A program made the translations under genes and the position numbers. The notes beneath the pieces are model-generated. The model saw nothing but the letters and a program-made list of their open reading frames with translations. It was not told the origin of the DNA and made no database searches. Shown one piece after another: positions 21,901 to 33,900 of a stretch of DNA of 64,000 nt (positions within the stretch are counted from its first letter, which is position 1; each line of letters starts with the position of its first letter). Source of the DNA: Sarcocystis neurona (Eukaryota; Apicomplexa; Conoidasida; Eucoccidiorida; Sarcocystidae); the NCBI GenBank assembly GCA_000727475.1, contig KL647291.1:844325-908324 (forward strand), written 5' to 3'.

Positions 21901-24900
21901 CGTGGCACATGCAAATGCTGAGATGTACTCACTAGTACTTTTGCGCCTGCGTGAATATATGTACCATAGCGACAAGCATATACAAATGTGAAAATTTAGC
22001 CGTGTACGTCTACGTGATATCCCTGTAAATAGAGGCATACACATACCTATGAAAACGCGCGCGCGCGCATATTCAGACACATACATATATATATAAATAT
22101 GTATACGTATGCCAAGACAAAAGTAAAGATTTGCAGGCACACATACGCTACGTCCACGTCGTATCGATCATCCCACAGACAGGCGTAGACGCCTTCATAA
22201 GGACACTTGACACGCGGCAATTCTGTGACGGTGCTGCGTGGGATATAAACATATATACATATACATGTATATATATAAATATAGATATGGACGCTACGTG
22301 GGCTATATGTATGTATGTATATATAATCGAGTATACACATATGTGTGTGTACACAACTAAGTATGTGTGTACGTATATATATATATGGGTTTTATAAGGT
22401 GAGGCACCGGTTGAAAAGCTCTCGGTCTTCACAGAAGAGGCTGAGGCAGTCGAGAGGCCCGAAGCCGCCCTGGGACGTGAAGAAGAAAATGACTCCGAAG
22501 GCGTTGCGTGCGGTCTCTACGGTGTAGCCGCGGCCGGGAATGTTGAAGAAGATGACTCCTGCGCGTTGCAGAGGAAGAAGAACGGCAAAAAAGGAAAAAG
22601 AAGAAGGTCGAGAATGACGAGAAGGAGAAGCCGAAGAGACGAGCGGGGAGAAAAGTAGAGAAAATTAAGAAAAACGGGAGAAGAGAATGAAAAGAGAACA
22701 GAACGCGACAGTAGGGGCGAGGACGTCCGGCAGAGACGGTCGCCTACATGCAGCCAAAAAAGGCCGAAGAGGGGAGGAGAAGAAGGAGAAGTAGAGACGC
22801 AGGCGAAGTGGTGAAGTCGGTAAAGGAAAATAAAAAGCAGAAGAAGCACAAAAAGGAGAGAAAAACGCCCACGCGAAGCCGAGAAAACAGCAGCAGCAGC
22901 AGCAGAGCTGGAACACATTAGGTACAGCACCGCCGGCCTGCTGCCTGTGACCACAGGGGAGTACCAGCGGGTCCTCGGAGTAGTAAAAAGCAGTTGCCGT
23001 GCCTCCTGTGGGCTTTACGGACAAGCCGCGACAGCAGCTTCCTGAAGAAAGTAAGACTTTGTCTACTTCGGTCCACAATGTGCACGCAGCAACACCGAAA
23101 CAGCAGCAGCAGCATCGTAATGCGAGAAGAGCAGCAGCGATAGCCAGAGGAGCCGCAGCACGGTGTGACTTGAGAAGCGGCAGCAGCAGCAACAGCAGCA
23201 AGGGCAACAGCAGCAGGAGCAACAGCAGCAGCAGGACAGGACGATGTGTGAAGCAGCAGCAGCAGCAACAGCTGCGGCAGCAATAAGACCGCTACTGCAG
23301 CAGCAGCAGTCGAACTCCTCCCAGAAAGCCAGAAAACAAGTGGGGGAGTACACAGGGTCAGCCCCGCCGGCAACACCTGCTCCAACAACAGCAGGTGCAG
23401 AAGGGGAGCAGGCAGCGACGCGGCGCAGCAGCAGTAGCACACACAGCACACGAGAGGCGTGTCCGCAGGGGAAAAGGAGCGGTCGCAGGCAGCAAAGAGC
23501 AGCAGCAGAAGCAACAGCAGAAATATAACAGACAGGCTGCTCCAGGAAGCGCCGCGGCAGACGCAGCAGGCACGCCGCAACAAATCGGGCAGCAGAGGCG
23601 ATACCAGACGCAAGAGCAAGAGAGCAGCAGCAGCAAGACGAGCAGCAGGGGGCCCAAGAGGCGCAGAAATGAGGTAAAAAGAGGCGCGCCTTACCTATAA
23701 CAATGCCTAGAGTCAAATTTAGAGAAAGTTGGACAAGCGTTGTGAGAGGGTTGCGCAGGAGACTCAGCCAGTTCACCTGCAGCAGCACCCATGTCTCCTC
23801 AAGGTAATCTCCCCTACACTCAGCAGGAGTCACATCCCACCAGCAGTCTTCAACTCATGGCGTATATCAACTCGCATAGATTCACTTATGTATCAGACTT
23901 TAGACCAATCCTGTACACGAACACACACAGTCGTATTTATATATATATGTATGTAGAGACGCAATAATATATACACGTAGATAACTCTCTCTCTCTCATA
24001 CATATCTATATATGTTTGAATAGACACGCAGTAATATATACGTAAATATAACTCTCGCGGTCTCACATATATATATCTATACAAATAGACACGGCAGCTA
24101 TATGTATGTGTAGATAACTCTCTCGCTCTCACATACGTATATATATGTATGTATAAATAGACACGCAACACAAGCAATAATATATACGTGTATATAACTT
24201 TCTCCCATACACATATGTATACATATGTATATACGCACGCAGTAATATGTATACGTACATATAAGTCTCTCTCACTGTATCAACATATATATATATATGT
24301 ATTTACTTGTATACCCGCATCGACATCCAGACTTACAAATACACATGCTTCTACTGTGTACACACACCCGCAGTGATATAGCGATACACAACTATATATA
24401 ACACTCTCTCTAGATGTATATATATGTACAGATATATATATGTATATATGTATACATGCATACACGTAGGGCGATACTCACGTGTATATCTACGCCGCGA
24501 TATCCACAAAATAATGACACACAGAAAGGCGTATATATATATATATATATGTAGAGGAAAGATAAACCGACAAACAGCCGCCTGCGTCATCAGTATCCAC
24601 GTATATACAGCTTTCCACGCAGCCGATGTGTATACGTAACGATATGTATGGATACAGCAGGACGGTCAGGAATAATTTACATGTGGAAGAAAGAGCTCCA
24701 GGCGTCGAAAGACGACTGTTTCCCAAGCGCGTTCACAGGCGCCGCGCACAGGCATGTGCTTTTCATATATATCTCTCTGCAAACGGGCGACGGTATACAT
24801 ATATGTATATATGTAATTATCCACGTACGTAGTATAGGCCCTCAATATATATATGTGTGTATATGGGTGTGCAGACGCATAATTGATAGACACATAGATA

Positions 24901-27900
24901 CTTCTGCACGTCTGTACGGGCAGTAAATAAATAAATATATACATATGAGTGTGGAGGCGTGCAACGTATATACATGCACATGTGAATATGTATATATTCA
25001 CGTGCCTGTGCATACGCATGCAAAAAGTGTGTATGGATATATATATATATATACGCTCACCATACATCCGTTCCTAGAGTGATAAGATACTGACACGCGT
25101 ATATATATATATATATGTACATTTCTATTTATATATTTCTGTTTATACATATTTATATACGCGCTCGCCAATACGTGCGTATTTACCTTCAAAAGAAAGT
25201 CGCTCACATACACATACACATACGTATATATATATATATACGTATGCGTATACGCATATCTTCCAGGGCAATAACATGCCTTATACGTATATATATATAT
25301 ACACGTCTACGCCTTAACACGCGGCTACTTGTGTTTTTCGTGTGCAAAAAGTGCCAAAGGCGCTTCACAAGAGAGGAGAAAAGTTGCGGACTTCTTGTCT
25401 TCGTATAAAAAGCGTCCGGCCAACCGTGGGGGGGTTGTTGGCCATACAGCAAGGCAGACGTAACAAGCGCATATATAACTCATCACGACGTCTGTATATA
25501 TATATATATATGGAGACGCATGCCCCCGCACACCACTCCACCTAGACAGACGTATATATGCTTACTGGCAAATACGCGGAAATGTACACACTTCCGTATG
25601 CGCATATGCGTCTGTACCTATACATACACACGTGTATGTGTATATATATATATATGTATACACTTACAGATACGTATTTGTACGATCGTCTTTATACGGA
25701 TCTGCACCTACAGCTATACGTGTGTACAAATACATCCACATATACGTATATGTATATATATACATATACGTAGATATTTTCTTCATATGCAGATATACGA
25801 GTACTCTTCCTTACGTACAAGTATGGATGGCAGGCATTGATCCACATGCAGACTATATATACAAATATATATATATATATGTGTTCGGTCATACTTGTAC
25901 GAATACGTGGAGCCATGATACGCATACGTATGAACATCTGTTATCAAATACAGGGTACACGACAGGTTACTACTTCTAGTAGTAGGCGTGTATGTGTGTG
26001 AGCAACAGTCACCCGGCGTGTTGTGACACCGGGCACATGCGAGCTCCTTCGCAACTGAAGCTTCCTCTCTGCCTCCTGCTGCTGCTGCTGCTGTTCCTCT
26101 TTTTGTCGTGCCTGATCGCGACGGGAAGATGCTCCCGCAGCTGTCCAGCTGCTGCTCGTTCGAATCGACGCGAAGAAGAAGGAAGCTGCTGCTGCTGCTG
26201 TGGCTACTTCTGCACACCACGAGGATTCCTGAACTGCTGCTGCGGCTGTCGCTCCTTTTGCAGTCCCAGCACGTCATAAGAGGAACTGCAGGACGTCGCT
26301 GCGCCCTCGCTGCTGCATCTCCATCCCGCTGTTGCATCCCGCTCAGGTTGCTGCTACCGCTACTGCTGCTACTGCTACTGCGGCTGATGCTGCTGCTACT
26401 GCTGATCCTGCTGGTACCACTGCTACGGCTGCTATTGGTGTTACTGCTGCTGCTATCGCTGGTACTGCTGCTGCTGTCGCTGGTACTGCTGCTGCTGCTG
26501 GTATTGCTGCTACTGGTACTGCTGCTACTGCTACTGTTACTGTTACTGCTGCTGCTGCTACTGCTCCTACTGCTGCTGCTGCTGTTACTGCAACCGCTGC
26601 TGCTGCTGGTGGTAAACCTCCGGGAAAACGGCGGCGTGGGGAGGCGGCTCGGATGTGCTGCTGCACCACTTTTCTGTGGCCTTCCGTCGGATCGAGAAAG
26701 AGAAAGCCAGTGCTGCTGCTGCCGACGCTGAGTCTCTTTTTCTTCTCTCCTTTGCTCCTTCTGGCGTCCTCCTCTTCCACGTGTGTCGTCACTTCTTCTC
26801 TTTTCCAGACTCCTTCCTTTCTTGCAAATGTTTGCGTTTCCTTCTTTCTGAGTTGCTACTCCCTCACTTCTTTTTCCTGTTTTGCGCGGTTTCTTGGGTC
26901 TTCCTCTCGGCCTTCTCGTCTTTTGCTTCTTTGTATCTCTCTTCGTTGTCCTTACCACGTTCGGGAGCGGAACATCCTCTTGAAGGCGACCGCGCGAGGC
27001 TCCTTCCCCAACTCACGCACGTGGCCCTTCCCCTTGCTCCTGCGAACACATTGCCGCACTTCCTCTTCGATGTCTTTTGCTTCCGTACTTTCTGCGTAGT
27101 ACACTGCCAACATTTGCACTTCTCTTTCATCTACTAAAGCCCGGTGAACCCCGGCTTCCTCTTCCTCTTCTTCTTCTGCCGTTGCTGCGTCTTCTTCTCC
27201 TCCTCCTGTTTCTACTGACTTGTCTTTCCTTCTCTCCTCGTCCACTTCTGCTGCCGGAGAGACGGCGTGAAGCCACAGGGGACAACACAGCAGCGACCCA
27301 CAGCAACAGCAGCAGCAGCGTTATCCATGCGCCACGGCCAGCAGGGCCAACAGCAGCAGCAGGACCGACACACAAGCAGCACCACGCGTCACGCCGAGCA
27401 GTGGTAACAGTAGGAGCGGCAGCACCTGCAGTACCACGCGCGACGACGGCCAGCGGCAACGGCAGCGGCAACAGCAGCAGCAGCAGCACATGCAGCAGCT
27501 GTCCAAGCAGCAGCAGCCCAAGCAGCAGCGTCGCTGTCACGGCGAGCAGCGGCGGCACCAGCAGATACCGCAACAACGGCAGCCAGAGACGCGGCACTCC
27601 GCACAGCTGCCCACCAGCAGAAGCAGAAGCAGAAGCAGCAGCAGCCCAGGAGACAGCATATGCACAGGAGCAAGAAGACGACGCGCGGCAGGAGCGGCAT
27701 ACGGCGTAGCCTCCCACAGCAACAAGTGAAGAAGCAGCAGCAGCAGAGCCAAAACGCCACCCGCTACTTCTGGGAGCTGCTGACTCTTTTCTTATTTACC
27801 TGTGCAGCCTTCTCTGTAACAGAAGACTTCTGCTGCTGCTGCTCCTGCTGACTCCTTTCTCAGGCCCCTTTGATTAGCTGTTCTTCCCCCTGCTGCTTCT

Positions 27901-30900
27901 TCCGCTCTTCTTTCTTCTTCCTCTTCGTCTTCTTCGCCCTTGTGAATTCCTTTGGCCCGTTCTGCGTCAGCGGCCGTGCCTGCAGTTGCTGCCGTCTCCG
28001 GTGTCTTCTCCTCGGCGCGGCGTCTCGTCGTCGACGCTGCAGAAGACCGACGTTGTCGTCTCCGTGACACAGTGCGTATGGAGACGAGCGAGCCAGCTCT
28101 GCTGCCAGAGCCGTACTTCTCGCTGCTCCTGCTTTTTCTGCTGGCCTCTTGTGTGGTCATTTTCTCTTTCGGCTCTCCACCATGCACCGCCGGTCTGCTG
28201 CTGTCAGCTTTGCCTAGTCGCTCCGGTCTTCCTCCTGCTGCAAGCCACTGTAGCAGCGACCTCCGTTTCCCCTCTCTGCTGTTGTCTTCTGCGTCACTTT
28301 CTCTCATTTCTTCCCTATTGCGTCCTTCAGGCGGCTGCGTCGTCGACTCTCCCCTTCGTTCCGCTTCTTCCCTTCCTTCTCTTCCTCTTCTTCTCTTTTC
28401 CCTTTCCCCCCTTGCTGCCGCTGCTGCAGCTTGAGCGTCTGACTCACCTGCTGCTGCTGCTTCGTCCAGGCCCTCACGCCCAGCAGTCCTCCTCCTCCCT
28501 CCACCAGCCGCAGCGGCTGCTGTTGTTTTCGCAGCAACAGCATCCGGGAGCGGCTGTGCCTCAGCACCAACAGCAGCAGCAGCAAACGCAACAGACTCGG
28601 CAGCAGCAGTGGTAGCGCCACGACCATCAGCTTCGTGAGGAGCGGGAGAAGTACGAAGACGAGGAAGAGGTGTCAGTCCGACTACTGCTGTAGGTACAGC
28701 AGCGTCGTGACTGCTCTTGCTGTTTTTGCTCCTACTTTCTTTCCTGCTGCCCGCACTGCTGCTCCTGCTGCTCCTGCTGTTACGACTTGTGCGTCTGTTA
28801 ACAGGCACCGACTTGCTGTTGAGAGAGTGAATCTGCTGCAGCTGCTGCTCCAGCTCCGCCTGTACGCTGAGCGAGCGGCTAGACTGCGGGCAGGCCAGAG
28901 GCAGCGCCGTAAGGGGAGCCACGGACAACAAATCCAGAAGGAAATCAGCCGGGTTAAAGGCAGCAGGACAGCAGAAGCCGTGCGATGCGAAGTACGGGAC
29001 GCAGCGGTGTGCAGAGCCTTGAAAAACCACCCGGCCATCGTACAGCAAAATCAACCGGTCGAACATTGCAAACAGCTGCAGCAGCAACCCCACACAACCA
29101 CACCTTCGCAACAGCGGCACAGATAGCGCCGGCCCGCACCAGACGGCAGCACACGTGCAAAACAAGCAGCAGCAGTCGCAGCAGCATGGAACAACGGCGG
29201 AGACGCAGCAGGAGTCGCGGCACAAACACACCCGCACTTCTACACGGGTACGTATATGTAAAGCGATGGGCGGAGAAACACGTGGAGAAGAAGACTGCTA
29301 AGAAAAGAGAGAGGGTGTGAGGCAGGGAGACACAGAGAGGAGAGGAAGACTGCAAGTCTTTTAAGGAGCAGAAGAGGATGAGGAGGAGGACCGAAAAGAA
29401 AACTCAGAAAGGCAGGAGGAAGACGGCAGAGACGCAGCAACAGCCGTGCCGCAGAGGAAGCGGAAAAAGGAGAAAGGAAGCCACGGAGAAGCAGGGCAGC
29501 AGGGCACAGCACAAGGACACTCCAGAAAAGGAGAACAGGAAAGCGAAGCACCTGCGGCCTCTTCAAAAAAACGACGTTTTCACCAAATGCTTCACAGCAA
29601 CGAGACGCGCACAGTGGAAGGTGAAACCAGCGAGAGTCACCACATAGACAAATATATATGTATATATATATGTACATGTGTTTGATATATGGAAGCGGAC
29701 GAGTTCACATATATATACATACACATACATATAGAGAGGGAGACAAGTAGGCGGACAGACAGATATAGGCAGTAGAGAATTCCGTAGATTGATGTAGATA
29801 GATAGACAAGTGGACGAGCAGAAACAGATAGATGGACAGGTAGATAGATATAAGTGGAAATATGTATATAGATAGACAGAGATAGAATAGATAGACAATG
29901 AGCACATAGACAGACGCACCGAGATAAACAGACACATGCACGCAGAGGTCGATACGCGTAAACAAACAAAGAGACAGAGCGACAAGCGAATAGGTGTCCA
30001 CAGATAAATAGATAAGTGAACAGATAGATGAGTAAGTGGAGAAACAGCCAGGCAGATACGCCTTACAGGTGAAAATTATAGGTCAGCTTGTAGACGACGG
30101 GTGCGACCGACTCTATCCCTGTGTATATGCACGCCCACATTTGTAGGAGAGGCACACACACGCAGGTACGCACGCATCGTCGACGCAGACATGAAGCAAA
30201 CTGCTCAGGTGCTGCAGAAACTCAAAAAATCCCTGCTGCTTATTTTAGAAGGAAAAGTCATCGGCATAGGGGGCCCGGGTCTTTCCTTAATCAAGGAGGC
30301 AAGCGGTGCGGCAGGCGTGAAGCCAGAAACCTCCGGAACGCAGAAACGTCGCTGTGTGTTGCACCCGCCCTGCCGGGTGTACGTACACCGCAGGGAGCCG
30401 TACACCGTCGCACGCACTGCCCTCCGAGTTCGCCGTTGCACCGCACACAAATCTATGCAGATCGAAAGAAAAGAATGTGGGGGCAGGGAAGCATTTCTTC
30501 CCTTTTCAAGCAAAGGTATTTGTCTTCTGAAAGAAATGGGAAGAAGCAAGAGAGGGGAACTCTTGATTTGCTGGAGGTTTACCGGCCGAGGCAGCGGCCT
30601 GCCGCCACCAGAGTTCGCCTGCGATAGGACTCCACTCTTACGTCGGCGGAACAGAAACGTAGCCCACTCGTACCGACGACGCTTCCTTTTCGCTTCTCTC
30701 TCTCTATGCGTATATATCTGTGGCGTTCGCCAGTCTCTACAGAGGTATATGTACACAAATATGTATACACGAGAAAACCTGTCCGTCTATCCTACAAAAA
30801 ATCATGGGAATACAGCCTTCTCTCTATCTGTGCGACTCTCCCATGTACACGTAGATACATATATGTATATAAATAGAGAGAGAATAGACCTGTACATAGG

Positions 30901-33900
30901 TATACATGTCAGTCTTCTCTCTATCTGTGTGATTCCCCCCTACACGTAAATATATGTATATATAGAGAGATATAGACATAGATATATCTGCAGGTGTACA
31001 TGTACGAGCGGGTATGCACGTGTACTTGCACCATTGCTTCTTCTTCTTCTTTTTCTTCAATACTCGCTGCCAAGTAGAAGGGAAGAGGAATATTTTACCT
31101 GACTGCGAGGCTGATGAATGGTGCAGATGATCGTACGGGACCCCTGCTTCGCGAGACGCAGCAGCAACTTCATCGTCTCAAACGCCAGCGCCGCATCTAA
31201 GCCGCTGGTCGGTTCATCTGCACGCGCGTGCACAGCCTCCTCCACGCAGACACCACCTAAAAACTTTTCTTCGCAAAAAAATCTTCGCGACCAACACCTG
31301 GTTTTTCCTCTTCTTCACAACGACACCTTTTTTCTCTGGCCGTACACATACGTCGTGTACATACATATATATATATATATATACACACAGAGATATATAC
31401 ATATATATGTATATATGTATGTTTTACTCTGTGAGATCACGCCGTTTTTTCCTCCTCGTGCGCAGAAACATGTCTTCTTCTCTGGGCACACACATACGAA
31501 ATGAATACACGTATATTCGTATACACCCACACATATATATACAGAGACAGAGAGAGAAAGTGAGGTGGACACATATGTAGAGAGAAACATGCCTCTGTGT
31601 ATTTCTACGTGTGTGGACGTATGTATCCTTTCGGTATAGAGATATGAGGAAACGGACACCATTCGTCACACCAACATGTGCACACAGATACATATATGAA
31701 TGTACCTCCCGGCTTCTCTCTCCCTCTCTTCCTTTTCTAATATATATATATATATATGCACATATGTATATTTGCTCATAAACAGAGATATATACACGGA
31801 AAAAGGTAATATATATATGCACATATGTATATTTGCTCATAAACAGAGATATATACACGGAAAAAGGAAAGTACGTCTGTGTGTGAAGTGACGCATACAA
31901 AAGAAGATGTTCCTCGTGGGTTTGAAAGGAAGAAACAGAAAGGGCACTTTCCTCACCCTTTCATCTTCTCCGTCTCTTGTCCCTTTCTACTTTCCTCTGT
32001 TAATAGACGGAAAAGTGTCAATACTGTCATCACGTGTGGCGCGCTGTCTATCTACGCACCCGAACAGTCGTACAACTTGGCCGTACAGTCACGCTGCTTC
32101 TAACCTTATACACATATACATATATGTATATATATATATACATACGCGTATAAACAGACAAATGAGAAGACACATATGCATACACACACATGTACATATA
32201 TATATATATATATATATATGGATGTACATGTCGATACATACATATATATATATATACATACGTATATACACAAACGCACAAACGAGGAGAAGCATATACC
32301 TACACACATACGTACATATATATATATACGTGTATGTATGCATACGTATATACATAAACACACAAATGTAGAGATGCACATATATACCTGTACACACAAC
32401 AGAGAAATTCTATTTATATGTTTTTCTTTACGCATGTCTACCTACATTTATTTCACGGGGTATACCCCCATTCATTCCATAGACCTACCTATTCTTATAC
32501 ATACATATATATATGTGTATATGCGTATATATATATATATATGTGTTTCTCTTCCTGCTCCCACACACACGCATATACACATGTGTGTATATGTATGTAC
32601 ATATATATATATATATATAATTTTGTGTCTTTCTCCCTAACCTTATACATAAACATATATACATATGTGTACATGCGTATGCATATACATATGTATATAT
32701 ATATATTTAAGTCTCTCTCTATATATATATTTTTTTGTGTCTCTCCCAACTGTATCACACACAGGTGTATGCACATGTGTGAATGTATGTACATACACGC
32801 ATATATATATATATATGTGTGTATCTCTTCTTTTTTTTAACGGGCGTGGTAACATAAAATCAGAAACTCGAATGGATAGTCAGACGCTTTATCTCTCTCT
32901 TCCTTCCGCTGAAGCCGCAGTCGGTAGCACCTGGGTATACGCATGCAATTATATAGGAGCAACTATACATATATATATATATGTATGTGCATACGTCCGC
33001 GTGTAGTAGATTAACAACAGAAAAGTACACCTATCAGTCTGTAGAGGAGTTACGGAAGAATTGTTCACCACACGAACAGAAGTATGTTTTGCATTCTTAC
33101 CCAAGAAGATGACGGAAGGATTGTGAAGCAGTTCGACAGCAACAGCAAGTCGCTTTATTTCTCCGCCGCTGAGGCCTTTGCGCATGCTGCCACCCACGAG
33201 CGTGTGACGACTCTTCCACAAGCCGAGCTCGTGAAGCACTTCCCTTACTCTTCTTCTTCTCTCCTGCAGGATTCAGAGCAGCACCAGCAGGGACAGCAGC
33301 AGCGGCCGCAGTGACGGCACAGCAAGAGCAAGAGGAGGACCAGCAACAGAAGCAACAAGGGCAGAGCGGCAGCAGCAGCAACGCGCGCACGAGACGCAGA
33401 AGCAACTGCAGCGCTACGGGCAACAACAGCGGCGGCAGCAACACTTGGGGTACTAGGCAAGCAGCAAGCCAAGCATCCGCAGCAAGTCGAGTAGCACCCG
33501 CAGCAGCACAGGTGAGAGCAGCAGTCATACGCAAGCAGCAGGAGCAACAAACGCTGCACCATACGCAATGCTACGAGCAGCAGAAGCAGCAGCAGCAACC
33601 ACCGCAACGGCAGTGACAGCCCCTGCAAGAGTAGAGTGAGCAGCAGCAGGAAGAACAGGAAGCACGGCAGCAACACCAGCAGAAGCAGCATAGCAGCAGC
33701 AGCAGCAACAGCTCTAACAGCAGCAGCAGCGACAGCAACCGCAACGGTAGCAGCAGGTGCAGGAACAGCAATAACAAATACTGAAGTAATAGGAAGACAG
33801 TCGGACGCGTGGCAACGGCGGTTGCAGTGAGATATCAAGCACAGCAACAACTGCAGTAATAACAGGGTCTGCAGTAGTAGCCGCCATACCAAGCATAGCA

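Noticed and set aside
26150..26175. GTTCGAATC, similar to a tRNA B box
   Set aside because: No matching A box, acceptor stem or cloverleaf can be formed around it, and it sits in a CTG-rich intron tract.
25783..26958. 391-codon minus-strand frame with a [12 protein letters not shown] stretch (AT-hook-like) and long Ser runs
   Set aside because: It lies in ABCG intron 7 and begins at the exon 7 donor itself, in a frame different from the exon. The Ser runs are CTG triplets read in reverse. Exons 7 and 8 join in phase without it.
27127..27717. Long open frames (60-200 codons) on both strands
   Set aside because: This is the CAG array of ABCG intron 6 plus exon 7 read in the wrong frame. CAG-type repeats contain no stop codon in any frame, so open frames here are expected.
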